A DNA stretch of 64,000 nucleotides from Ferruginibacter sp. Lineage in GTDB: Bacteria; Bacteroidota; Bacteroidia; Chitinophagales; Chitinophagaceae. How positions within the stretch are numbered: position 1 is the stretch's first letter; each line of letters begins with the position of its first letter. The notes beneath the pieces are model-generated. The model was not told the DNA's origin and searched no databases. It saw only the letters and a list, made by a program, of their open reading frames with translations. The stretch spans positions 496,001-560,000 of the forward strand of contig JAEUVU010000007.1 of the NCBI GenBank assembly GCA_016786725.1, given 5' to 3'. A program made the translations under genes and the position numbers. This document shows, one piece after another, positions 16,778-25,149 of this stretch.

Positions 16778-17357
16778 TTTTATCAAATTTTAATTTTGAA
16801 AATTGATTTAGATTTATTACCCTCCCAAAAACAAAAGAAATAATTTCTTCTGATAATTTTTGATAAGGCTTGGAAAATGATTTTGTACAATCACTAATTA
16901 AGGCACAGTTAAATTTATATTGAAATGCATCTCTTAAAGTACTTTCAACACAAACATTTGTTGAAACGCCTGTAAAAAAGATATTTTGGATCCTCTTTTC
17001 TGTTAAAAAATTTAATAAATCGGTATCTATAAATGCACTGTAGCTATTTTTTTCGACTATGTAATCATTTGGCATTACTAATTCAATAAGTTCCGATGTG
17101 ATTTCATAGTTATGACTTCCCTTGGAAAGTACAGTTGTATTTTTTGTAAAGTGTTGAGGGAATAATTCTTGATATTGAGTGTTTCTCAACCTTTCGATGT
17201 TTACTTTCGTCCAAACAATAAGAAAATTATTAGTTCTTGCGAGATTTAGAGCTTTTTTTATTTTTGAGCATATAGAAATCCCGTTTGGCACATAAATAGG
17301 AGCACTTTTTTCTAAAAAACCATTTTGCATGTCAATTATAAATAAGGCATTTCTCAT
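16770..17357 (-). CDS. Isochorismatase-family cysteine hydrolase
   Basis: A 195-residue cytosolic hydrolase and the first gene of the AT-rich operon. The catalytic triad is visible: D9 (LFIIDMQNGF), K103 (VEKNSYSAF) and C136 (GVSTNVCVESTLRDA). The cis-peptide and TNVCVExTxRDA pattern belongs to the amide/ureide-cleaving group that includes ureidoacrylate amidohydrolase, N-carbamoylsarcosine amidase, biuret hydrolase and nicotinamidase-like enzymes; the substrate cannot be chosen from sequence. Co-operon placement with an uptake ABC system suggests it processes the imported compound (inference). Confidence 0.88.
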   Translation of the reverse strand: MRNALFIIDMQNGFLEKSAPIYVPNGISICSKIKKALNLARTNNFLIVWTKVNIERLRNTQYQELFPQHFTKNTTVLSKGSHNYEITSELIELVMPNDYIVEKNSYSAFIDTDLLNFLTEKRIQNIFFTGVSTNVCVESTLRDAFQYKFNCALISDCTKSFSKPYQKLSEEIISFVFGRVINLNQFSKLKFDKNE

Positions 17358-17507
17358 TCGATTTTGGTTGGTTTTATGATGTGATTTCTGATCTTGTGTT
17401 AATACGTAAATATAGAGTATTATATGTTACTTATGCAAAAAAAAAGGCATTGGTAATTAAAGGGTTTAATTTTACCGCCTTTCGATTTTCTTTAGGATAA
17501 TACACCA

Positions 17508-17524
17508 GTCTTAAGTTTTAAGAC
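17508..17524. repeat. Small perfect inverted repeat in the island/rsgA gap
   Basis: GTCTTAAGTTTTAAGAC has 7-bp arms and a 3-base loop and is followed by ATTTTTA on the plus strand. It could be a weak terminator or an operator. The rest of 17358-17595 is AT-rich and contains no gene that I can support. Confidence 0.4.
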
Positions 17525-17595
17525 ATTTTTATAACGCTGTCTGAAAACTATTAGCCTTTCGCCCAATTCGTTTACTATTCCGTAATTTGCCCCCA

Positions 17596-18522
17596 ATGAA
17601 CGCAACCGTATATAAAAGCACTGGCAACTGGTACCAGGTAAAAGATGAGCAGGGTAATCCCTTTAATGCCCGCCTGCCGGGTAAATTTAAAATTGACGGA
17701 CTCACCAGCACCAACCCCATTGCCGTAGGCGATCATGTACAAATTGAAATGGAGAATGAAGTGGAAGGTTCGGTAACTATTACAGAAATTGGTAAGCGTA
17801 AAAATTATGTTACCCGTGTTTCGCCGGCCAATAAACACCAGCATCATATCATTGCCAGTAATTTAGATCAGTCGCTTTTGTTTGCCACACTTAAAGACCC
17901 TAAAACATCGCAGGGTTTTATTGACCGTTTTCTGATAACCTGCGAAGCTTATCATATACCAGCCATCATCGTTTTTAATAAAAGCGACCTCTACCGAAAA
18001 AAAGAAGAAGAAAAGTTTGCAGAAGTAAAAAGCATCTATGAATCTATCGGTTATAAGGTGCTAAGCATGAGTATTGAAAAAGGCGATGGGGTAGAAGCGG
18101 TGAAAAATTTACTGAAAGATAAAGTGACTTTATTGAGCGGGCATTCAGGCGTGGGTAAATCAACTTTTATCAATGCTGTTTTTCCTGAGCTGCAATTAAA
18201 AACACAGGATGTAAGCGGCTGGAGCGGCAAAGGTTTGCATACCACCACTTTTGCTGAAATGTTTGATTTACCTGGCGGAGGAAAAATTATTGATACACCA
18301 GGCATCCGTGAACTGGGACTGGTGGATATTTCAAAACAGGAACTGTCGCACTATTTCCCTGAAATGCGTGCTTTAATAAACGACTGCCAGTTTAACAACT
18401 GCATGCATTTAAACGAACCGGGCTGTGCGGTGAAAGCTGCGGTAGAAGAAGGCGCCATACATATGGAAAGGTATATCAGCTATGCCAATATATTGGAGAC
18501 TATCAATGAAAAAAGTTATTAA
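17596..18522 (+). CDS. rsgA: Ribosome small subunit-dependent GTPase A
   Basis: A 308-residue circularly permuted GTPase that aids late 30S maturation. An OB-fold N-terminus is followed by the permuted G-motifs: G4 NKSD (128-131), G1 GHSGVGKS (182-189) and G3 DTPG. A C-terminal zinc knuckle, CQFNNCMH with a later C, completes it. The start is set at the ATG (17596); an in-frame TTG nine bases upstream is less likely. It is monocistronic and marks the return to normal base composition after the AT-rich operon. Confidence 0.96.
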   Translation: MNATVYKSTGNWYQVKDEQGNPFNARLPGKFKIDGLTSTNPIAVGDHVQIEMENEVEGSVTITEIGKRKNYVTRVSPANKHQHHIIASNLDQSLLFATLKDPKTSQGFIDRFLITCEAYHIPAIIVFNKSDLYRKKEEEKFAEVKSIYESIGYKVLSMSIEKGDGVEAVKNLLKDKVTLLSGHSGVGKSTFINAVFPELQLKTQDVSGWSGKGLHTTTFAEMFDLPGGGKIIDTPGIRELGLVDISKQELSHYFPEMRALINDCQFNNCMHLNEPGCAVKAAVEEGAIHMERYISYANILETINEKSY

Positions 18523-18530
18523 GGAATGTT

Positions 18531-18648
18531 GCTTGTTTCTGGTTGATCCGTTTCTTGTTTCTGGTTATTTGTTTCTCGTTGAGATATTTTAGATAAATGG
18601 TGCCAAACGAGAAACCAGAAACGTTGAACGAAAAACCAGAAACAATTA
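18531..18648. repeat. Inverted repeat of GTTTCTGGTT/GTTTCTCGTT words after rsgA
   Basis: The left arm carries TTGTTTCTGGTT, TTGTTTCTGGTTA and TTTGTTTCTCGTTG. The right arm carries AACGAGAAACCAGAAACG and AAAAACCAGAAACAATTAAT as reverse complements, around a unique core of about 25 bases. It shares words with 10446-10552. The right end runs into the stop codon of the minus-strand gene at 18646. Confidence 0.85.
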
Positions 18649-18948
18649 ATAAATCCTGTGCTCCAGAAAATGCGCCACTTCCATCACCACATCATTGTTC
18701 TTGGCAATATTCTTTTTTTGCTGCGGGTAAATGCTTACACCGTTGAACATGTTGTAATGCAGGGTTAAGAACTGTCCCCGGTACTGAAAATCCCAGTCAA
18801 GGGTTTCTGCATCATCAATCTGGTTAATGAAATTTACTTTCAGGTCTTTTGAAAGTGTGTTGGCAATAGCGTAGAATTTTGAAATGCCGCAATTATCATC
18901 AATAACAGCTTCGGAGGCGCCATTACTGGTCTTGAGTTCGTAACACAT
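18646..18948 (-). CDS. Hypothetical small cytosolic protein
   Basis: A 100-residue protein starting MCYELKTSNG, with no signal peptide or membrane helix. Mixed alpha/beta content is suggested by LSKDLKVNFIN and LDWDFQYRGQFLTLHYNMF, then a C-terminal VVMEVAHFLEH helix. No family is recognised. Its stop lies in the right arm of the preceding word repeat. It may be co-transcribed with the two genes upstream of it on the minus strand. Confidence 0.65.
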   Translation of the reverse strand: MCYELKTSNGASEAVIDDNCGISKFYAIANTLSKDLKVNFINQIDDAETLDWDFQYRGQFLTLHYNMFNGVSIYPQQKKNIAKNNDVVMEVAHFLEHRIY

Positions 18949-18992
18949 AGGTACAGTTTTAAGTATGAATATTGGTTATCGGGTAATCAGGG

Positions 18993-19196
18993 TTACATAT
19001 CTTTTCCGCCTCTCCACTTTGCCTTCTTCGATGCCTTCATCGCTTTTTCGTCGCTCAGTAATTTTTCAGCGCCTACATTTCTGCCGTCTGTGGGGCATCC
19101 CACTTTTTCTTTTCTGCTGAATATCCTGCTGATAAAACAGCCGTTCAGGCTTACCAGGAAAGACGCCATGATAAAGACAAGTAGTATTTTTTTCAT
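18993..19196 (-). CDS. Small lipoprotein with CPTDGRNVGAEKL motif
   Basis: A 67-residue precursor. The signal MKKILLVFIMASFLVSLNGC places the lipidated cysteine at 20. The mature peptide is about 48 residues, highly basic, with VGCPTDGRNVGAEKLLSDE in its middle. I recall the GRNVGAEK segment in short Bacteroidota lipoproteins, but no function is assigned. It lies 24 bases downstream of the carbonic anhydrase-like gene, so the two probably form one unit. Confidence 0.7.
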   Translation of the reverse strand: MKKILLVFIMASFLVSLNGCFISRIFSRKEKVGCPTDGRNVGAEKLLSDEKAMKASKKAKWRGGKDM

Positions 19197-19220
19197 GTAC
19201 TAAAGATAATGTTTTTCTTT

Positions 19221-19778
19221 TCAATCTTCGCTTTGTTCTTCGCTAACTCCCCCTTCAGGGGGCCGGGGGGCAAACCACCCACTGTACATTACATAATTAT
19301 CTGCTATCCTGTTTATTTCCCCGCTGATCATTTCCTGGCTTATGTCTTTTACCTTTTTTGCCGGTACGCCTGCGTAAATACTGCCCGGTTCAATTTTGGT
19401 ATTTTCCAGCACCACAGCGCCTGCAGCTATAATGCTGTTACTGCCAACCTGTGCATTATCCATCACAATGGCACCCATGCCTATGAGCACATTATCCTCT
19501 ATAACGCATCCATGCACAATTGCATTGTGTCCGATACTCACATTATTTCCAATATGGGTACCGGCTTTCTGGTAAGTGCAGTGTATAATGGCGCCATCCT
19601 GCACATTTACCTTGTTGCCCATGCGTATGATATTCACATCGCCCCTTAAAACCGCATTGAACCAAATGCTGCAGTTATTACCCATTTGCACATCACCAAC
19701 AATAGTGGCGTTGGGGGCAATGTAGCAATCGTTTCCAAAGCCTGGAGATACTCCTTTGACTGGTAGAATTACTGGCAT
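19221..19778 (-). CDS. Gamma carbonic anhydrase-like (PaaY/YrdA) hexapeptide protein
   Basis: A 185-residue left-handed beta-helix protein. Hexapeptide repeats run from YIAPNATIVGDV to GAVVLEN. The zinc histidines are in DGAIIHC and SIGHNAIVHGC, and the closing motif YAGVPAKKVKDI is typical. Members are gamma carbonic anhydrases or acyl-CoA-associated relatives; activity is not certain. The last 17 residues (FAPRPPEGGVSEEQSED) are encoded by an interspersed GC-rich repeat, so the natural C-terminus has probably been replaced or extended. Confidence 0.9.
   Translation of the reverse strand: MPVILPVKGVSPGFGNDCYIAPNATIVGDVQMGNNCSIWFNAVLRGDVNIIRMGNKVNVQDGAIIHCTYQKAGTHIGNNVSIGHNAIVHGCVIEDNVLIGMGAIVMDNAQVGSNSIIAAGAVVLENTKIEPGSIYAGVPAKKVKDISQEMISGEINRIADNYVMYSGWFAPRPPEGGVSEEQSED
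19227..19262. repeat. Interspersed repeat inside the 3' end of the carbonic anhydrase-like gene
   Basis: The hairpin CCCCCTTCAGGGGG (19249-19262) adjoins TTCGCTTTGTTCTTCGC (19227-19243). The reverse complement of the latter, GCGAAGAACAAAGCGAA, recurs with one mismatch at 42483-42499 next to the gldG start. Confidence 0.8.
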
Positions 19779-19812
19779 CTTTTTTATTTTTTAATCTTTG
19801 AATTACAATGAA

Positions 19813-19903
19813 CTGTCAGTCTGAGCCTGTCGAAGACGGGTTTTCTTGAATGTCCCGGTTTCGACCGGCCTGTCTGCCGACAAAGGCAGGCTCAAGCTGA
19901 CAG
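19813..19903. repeat. Inverted repeat of the CTGTCAG...GCCTGTCGAAG type
   Basis: CTGTCAG (19813-19819) pairs with CTGACAG (19897-19903). Inside are GAGCCTGTCGAAGACGGG, the small hairpin CCGGTTTCGACCGG, and CTGCCGACAAAGGCAG. A related word GCCTGTCGAAG occurs at 22361-22371 beside TGTCAGCCTGACA. It occupies the gap between two minus-strand genes. Confidence 0.8.
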
Positions 19904-19967
19904 CTTTTATAACTAATGTATTTATTTTTTTGTACTAGGCCTTTGAATAACTATTTGCTTCATTGGC

Positions 19968-19993
19968 AGTTTATCCTGAGCAAAGCCGAAGAA
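19968..19993. repeat. Copy 1 of a 26-bp dispersed repeat
   Basis: AGTTTATCCTGAGC followed by AAAGCCGAAGAA. The reverse complement of 27271-27296 differs at only four of 26 positions. Confidence 0.75.
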
Positions 19994-20038
19994 CACTCTT
20001 GTACTGTAAATCTTTTATTCGGCTTTAATCAAGTTTTA

Positions 20039-22261
20039 TCAAAACGGGATTCCCACCAGCACATAAGACTGCAATCTTTTGCTTTGATCGCAATACATAG
20101 CGCTTAATTCTATCGGCCCTATCGGCGTTTTGTAGGCAAAAGTTAATGCATAACCCGTCAGTGCATCTCTTCCTGATGTTGCATTTGTTTTGGTTGCAAA
20201 ATTTTTTACCAATCCGTTTATCTTTCCTGTAATATAAATATTGTTTGCAGGATTGTACCTCAACCCTAACTGCAACATTGCCACACTCGATGAATTGACA
20301 GCAGCTTCCTGCAGGCCTGCAAACCTTACCTGGTTGCGGTAACTGCCGCTAAGGCCGCCAATCAAAAAGTTATTCAGGTAATTGGGTTTGTTTGTAAAAT
20401 TAATGCCTGTTTGAAATTCAGACAGAAAAACAAACCTTTTATTAACCGGCCTGAACAAAGATGCATCGAAAAGCAGCCTTGTATAATTATCAAAATTTAA
20501 CGTAGATGGAACAACAGGAAGCCCGTTATCGTATTGTATAAGAGATGCCTGCTGGTCCCATACCTGGGCCAGTTCTACATTTAATTTTAAGCCTTTTGCC
20601 GGAAAGAAAATCTGGTTAAGATCGTTGTATTTCACATACACATAACTTTTAAAATCGGTGAACCTTCCTTTCACTTCCTTCTCTGCTTTTATAGAAGGCC
20701 TGAAACGGATGTATTCGAATGCCGTACCTACGCCGGCAGCAATTTTATTGTTGCCGGCGTTTTGAAAGTTGATATACGTTTGCGAAAAATTTTGTTTGTA
20801 CGATCCTTCAACTTTAAAGTTCTGAAACGTGTTGATGGTTTGGTTGTCTAATTTAAAGCCGGCAATAAAGGCAACATTCTTTATACGGCCCAGGTACTGA
20901 TAATGCTCCGCTTCTATCTGTGTGCTTTCGCCAATGGATACCGAAACCAGGCTGCGTGAATTGGGAATGATAAAATCCCTGCTGGTAAGGTTTGCATTTA
21001 CATTTATACCCCTGAAACGGGTGTAATACAATCCTGCTTTTAAATAAGTGCTGGGGTTTTCTTCGGCAGTAAAAACAATGTTTGCGGTGTCTTTTGATAC
21101 AGGTTCCAGTGTATAGGTAATGCTTCCGTAATAACGTGACCCGATTGCACGGCGTATGCTTTTATTTATCTGTAATGCAGTGTAGTTTTTATGATCATCA
21201 AAATTCATGAGGTGAAAAAAGAAAGGTGCCGTTGTTTTTCTTAAACCCTTCACTTTATAACTTTTAATAAAAACAGTTTTGTTGATGATCGGTTCAGTTT
21301 CCTTTTCTGTAGCTGCACCCAGCGCATTGATGCTATCGGCAAGTTTTTTAAAAATGGGATAATACAGCTTGCCGGTTTCTACGCCTATATCAAAAATTTC
21401 ACTGCCGCTTCCAAAGCTGCCGGTATTGTATGGCTCCAGCGGCATATGGATGTATATATTTGTAAGCGGTAATTCTTCTTTAAAATCTGCGGCTTCCCTG
21501 TAAAATGCCATCTGCAGTAAAACGTCAATGGGGTTTTTTATCTGGTCAACTTTGGAGAGGCCGTTGGTTACATTGCTGCCGATCACAATACCGGCACCCA
21601 TTTCTTTTACATTCTTCACCGGAAAATTTCTAACCAATCCGCCATCAACCAACTTTTTTCCATCCCTTGTTACTGCCGAAAAAACAGAGGGTATGGCCAT
21701 GGTAGCCCTTAGGGCTGTTATTATATTGCCCGTATCCATTACAACCAGGTCGCCGGTTTCCAGGTCGGTTGCCATGCATTTGAAGGGTATCTTGAGTTCA
21801 TTAAAATTGCGGACGTGGTAAACATGAAAGAACAGTTCTGAAAATTTCATGTTCAGCTCCTGGCCGGTAATTACACCGGTTGTTAAGCGTATTTTATTAT
21901 TGATGAAGGGCAGTTCAATGGCAAAGCGGCTGTACTGGTCCTTTTCTTCCATCGAAAGTGTTTTCAAGGGCACATTATTGCTGAACAGCACATCAAAATC
22001 AATATCTTTTCTTAAAGCTTCTATATCGTTGCCGCTGTAACCCGATGCATACAAAGCGCCAACAATAGCGCCCATGCTGGTGCCGGTTACATAATCAACC
22101 TTAAGCCCGGCACTGTCAATCGCTTTTAAAATACCGATATGCGCTAACCCTTTTGCTCCGCCGCCGCTCAGCGTAAGGCCCACTTTTGGCCTTCCATTAT
22201 TCTGTGCAGATAAATGGCCGGCTAAAAGCAAACAGCAAAAAATGGTGGCGAAAAATTTCAT
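20039..22261 (-). CDS. Patatin-like phospholipase fused to an outer-membrane beta-barrel (PlpD-like)
   Basis: A 740-residue protein started at MKFFATIFCC (22261), which gives a clean signal peptide ending near AGHLSAQ. The patatin domain has the oxyanion GGGAKG (33-38), nucleophile GTSMG (S62) and DGG (D206). A linker and a POTRA-like segment (about 335-410: VFIKSYKVKGLRKTTAPFF) lead into a Bam/Omp85-type 16-strand barrel ending IELSAMYCDQSKRLQSYVLVGIPF. The layout matches type Vd autotransporters such as PlpD, which expose a lipase; whether the lipase is surface-exposed or periplasmic here is unknown. Confidence 0.9.
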   Translation of the reverse strand: MKFFATIFCCLLLAGHLSAQNNGRPKVGLTLSGGGAKGLAHIGILKAIDSAGLKVDYVTGTSMGAIVGALYASGYSGNDIEALRKDIDFDVLFSNNVPLKTLSMEEKDQYSRFAIELPFINNKIRLTTGVITGQELNMKFSELFFHVYHVRNFNELKIPFKCMATDLETGDLVVMDTGNIITALRATMAIPSVFSAVTRDGKKLVDGGLVRNFPVKNVKEMGAGIVIGSNVTNGLSKVDQIKNPIDVLLQMAFYREAADFKEELPLTNIYIHMPLEPYNTGSFGSGSEIFDIGVETGKLYYPIFKKLADSINALGAATEKETEPIINKTVFIKSYKVKGLRKTTAPFFFHLMNFDDHKNYTALQINKSIRRAIGSRYYGSITYTLEPVSKDTANIVFTAEENPSTYLKAGLYYTRFRGINVNANLTSRDFIIPNSRSLVSVSIGESTQIEAEHYQYLGRIKNVAFIAGFKLDNQTINTFQNFKVEGSYKQNFSQTYINFQNAGNNKIAAGVGTAFEYIRFRPSIKAEKEVKGRFTDFKSYVYVKYNDLNQIFFPAKGLKLNVELAQVWDQQASLIQYDNGLPVVPSTLNFDNYTRLLFDASLFRPVNKRFVFLSEFQTGINFTNKPNYLNNFLIGGLSGSYRNQVRFAGLQEAAVNSSSVAMLQLGLRYNPANNIYITGKINGLVKNFATKTNATSGRDALTGYALTFAYKTPIGPIELSAMYCDQSKRLQSYVLVGIPF

Positions 22262-22480
22262 TAACTGATCGGTTAAAGGATGCGGTTTGGTATTAGTTGC
22301 ACAAAATACGTACAATTTGCTTCTTTTATTTTTTGAGAAAAGTTAATTATTTGCTACCGGGCCTGTCGAAGTAATGATTTATTTTGCAGGATATATCGGC
22401 CGTTTTATAAATGTTGTCAGCCTGACACACTGCTGATTTGAAATAATACCAGGAGAACATTATTTACTGATGAAATATTT

Positions 22481-23662
22481 ATGACCAACCGTCAACTTTT
22501 TTTAAACCACGTAGGGCAAACATCCGAAGCGCCACTTAGCCTGGAAATTGTAAGGGCCGAAGGCTGTAAACTTTTTGATGCTGATGGAAAGGAATATATA
22601 GACCTGATCGGCGGCATCAGCGTTTGCAATGTGGGTCACCGGCATCCTAAAGTTGTTGAAGCTATAAAAAATCAACTGGATGATTACCTGCACATCATGG
22701 TATATGGTGAATTGGTACAAAGCCCGCAGGTGCAATATGCAACTTTACTTACCAGGCATTTACCTGCTTCTCTCAACTCAGTTTTTTTTACAGCAAGCGG
22801 CAGCGAAGCAACCGAAGGCGCTATGAAGCTGGCAAAAAGGTTTCAGAGCCGCAGCCAGATCATCTCTTTCAAAAATTCCTATCATGGCAGTACACAGGGT
22901 GCTTTAAGTGTGATGGGCAGTGAATACTGGCAACAGGCTTTCAGGCCATTGTTGCCTGGCGTATTGCAGATGAACTATAATTCATTTGAAGAATTAGAAA
23001 ATATTACTGAACAAACTGCCTGTGTAATTGCCGAAACCGTACAGGCCGAAGCCGGCGTACTGGTTCCGCAAAACGGATGGCTTAAAGCGCTTAGAAAAAA
23101 ATGCGATGAAACCGGAGCCTTATTGATACTGGATGAAATACAATGTGGCTTTGGCCGTAATGGAACACTGTGGGCTTTTGAACAGTTTGATGTGGTGCCT
23201 GATATTTTATTGCTGGGCAAAGCATTGGGTGGCGGTATGCCGCTGGGCGCATTTGTGGCTGATAAAAAAATAATGGATTCATTTACGCATAATCCGGTGC
23301 TGGGGCATATCAATACATTTGGAGGTCACCCGGTTTGCTGTGCAGCCGGCCTGGCAGCTTTTAAAGTTTTACTGGATGAGAAACTTATTGATCAGGTAAA
23401 TGATAAAGAACAACTTTTTCTTTCATTACTAAAACACCCGAAAATTAAAGCAGTAAGAAGCCGGGGCTTAATGATGGCAGTTGAGTTTGATGATTTTGAT
23501 GAGAATAAAAAAATAATTGATGCTTTGATAGCTGAAGGAGTTTTTACGGACTGGTTTTTATTTGCGGCTAACTGCCTGCGTATTGTACCACCACTAACTA
23601 TCAGTAACGAAGAAATTATTTCGGCCTGTGCTAAGATCATTCATGTATTGGATTCAATCTAA
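22481..23662 (+). CDS. Class III PLP-dependent aminotransferase
   Basis: A 393-residue fold-type I enzyme. PLP contacts are TASGSEATEGAMKLA, NSYHGSTQGAL, D218 in LLILDEIQCGFGR, and the Schiff-base lysine K247 in LLLGKALGGGMPLGAF. It is close to the acetylornithine/ornithine/4-aminobutyrate aminotransferase group; the amino donor cannot be fixed from sequence, and no arginine-biosynthesis genes are nearby. The YiiX-type gene starts 10 bases after the stop, so the two probably share a transcript. Confidence 0.9.
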   Translation: MTNRQLFLNHVGQTSEAPLSLEIVRAEGCKLFDADGKEYIDLIGGISVCNVGHRHPKVVEAIKNQLDDYLHIMVYGELVQSPQVQYATLLTRHLPASLNSVFFTASGSEATEGAMKLAKRFQSRSQIISFKNSYHGSTQGALSVMGSEYWQQAFRPLLPGVLQMNYNSFEELENITEQTACVIAETVQAEAGVLVPQNGWLKALRKKCDETGALLILDEIQCGFGRNGTLWAFEQFDVVPDILLLGKALGGGMPLGAFVADKKIMDSFTHNPVLGHINTFGGHPVCCAAGLAAFKVLLDEKLIDQVNDKEQLFLSLLKHPKIKAVRSRGLMMAVEFDDFDENKKIIDALIAEGVFTDWFLFAANCLRIVPPLTISNEEIISACAKIIHVLDSI

Positions 23663-23672
23663 AAACTAATTG

Positions 23673-25145
23673 ATGAAGAAATTGGGAAAAAGGATATTGT
23701 ATCTGTTTGCCGGATTAGGCATACTTTATCTTTTGCTCCTCATTCCCGATTCAAAAGAAAAAGACTTTGCGGTTAATACCGGTAAAAAGCCTTTTGCCTG
23801 GAACAGCGATTCATTATGGCTGCAAATGGAGGAGCAGTACAGGATGGCAAAAGAAATGGATACTGTAAAACTGGATTCACTGATCAATGTTTACAAGATG
23901 GTTGCGGAGTCAGTAGCCATTCAACTGCAGGCTAAAAATATACCGGCGCATGATTCAGCCTGGGTAAAGACTGAAAATAATTTTTTTGTTCTTGCTTCGC
24001 TGATTGCAGTAAAGCAGAATCATATTCCCTGGCTTACTGATTATTATACAAGTCTTCGTACTCTTATCAAACAACAGTCGCAGCAATGGGATATGAACGA
24101 CCCGGCAACAAGAAATGCAGTTTACACCCTGTTGTACGGCATGCGTGCAGCAACTGAAGAAGTGTTGCTGCAAACAGTAAATTTTAAATTTCCTGCTGCT
24201 ATGCCTGTAAAGAATGAAAGATCAGCAACACCTGCAGCTTCAATTTTTGGCATAGAAGTTCACAGTGGCGACCTGTTGGTTTCAAGAGGTGGTGCCGAAG
24301 TGTCGGCATTGATATCAAGAGGAAATGATTACCCCGGAAATTTTTCACACATCGCATTAATTTATGTTGATGAAAAAACAAAACAACCTTATTTAATAGA
24401 AGCCCATATTGAAAAAGGAGTTGCCATCGCATCTGTAGCCCAATATGAAAATGATAAGAAGCTGCGTTTTATGGTAATGAGGCCCAGGGCTGATTTGCCG
24501 GCAATGTTGGCTAATCCGATGTTGCCACAGAAAGCCGCAAAATATATGTATGATGCAGCCCGGAGCCGGCATTACCCTTATGATTTTAAAATGAATTTTA
24601 ATGATGCTACGGAAATGTTTTGTTCTGAAGTGGCTTCTTATTCATATCGTACACAAGGCCTGCAGGTTTGGAAATATCCTTCCACCATTTCATCGCAGGG
24701 CGTGGTAAACTGGCTGCATGATTTTGGGGTTGAGAATTTTACTACACAAATGCCTTCCGACCTGGAATATGATCCGCAACTTTCAGTTGTTGCTGAGTGG
24801 CGGGATCCTGAAACATTATTTAAAGATCATGTTGATAATGCAGTGATAGATGCTCTTTTAGAAAAAGCAAATAATGGAGCACCGATTGATTATAATATCT
24901 GGCAACTGCCCCTTGTAAGGGTTATAAAAGGCTGGTGCATATTAAAAAATAAGTTTGGTAAAGTTGGCATGATACCGGAGGGTATGAGTGCAACCCAGGC
25001 ATTAAAAAATCAAACTTTTGTGGCCATGCATGCGGATGTAAAAAGTAAAGTAATGCAAAGGGCCGGTGACTTTGCTACGAAGAACGGTTACCGGCCGCCT
25101 TACTGGCAACTGGTAAAATTTGCACAGACGGCAGTAAATCTATAA
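23673..25145 (+). CDS. YiiX/YebB-like permuted papain-fold amidase
   Basis: A 490-residue protein with an N-terminal hydrophobic helix (about 7-24). The C92-type permuted NlpC/P60 domain has SGDLLVSRGG, the catalytic histidine in NFSHIALIYV (H226), the glutamate in LIEAHIEKGV, and the cysteine in EMFCSEVASY (C317). A long N-terminal helical region and a C-terminal extension are not assigned. Likely an envelope amidase acting on a lipid-linked or peptidoglycan amide bond (inference). The ATG at 23673 is preferred over TTG 23670. It converges on the acylase gene with four bases between them. Confidence 0.85.
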   Translation: MKKLGKRILYLFAGLGILYLLLLIPDSKEKDFAVNTGKKPFAWNSDSLWLQMEEQYRMAKEMDTVKLDSLINVYKMVAESVAIQLQAKNIPAHDSAWVKTENNFFVLASLIAVKQNHIPWLTDYYTSLRTLIKQQSQQWDMNDPATRNAVYTLLYGMRAATEEVLLQTVNFKFPAAMPVKNERSATPAASIFGIEVHSGDLLVSRGGAEVSALISRGNDYPGNFSHIALIYVDEKTKQPYLIEAHIEKGVAIASVAQYENDKKLRFMVMRPRADLPAMLANPMLPQKAAKYMYDAARSRHYPYDFKMNFNDATEMFCSEVASYSYRTQGLQVWKYPSTISSQGVVNWLHDFGVENFTTQMPSDLEYDPQLSVVAEWRDPETLFKDHVDNAVIDALLEKANNGAPIDYNIWQLPLVRVIKGWCILKNKFGKVGMIPEGMSATQALKNQTFVAMHADVKSKVMQRAGDFATKNGYRPPYWQLVKFAQTAVNL

Positions 25146-25149
25146 TAAT

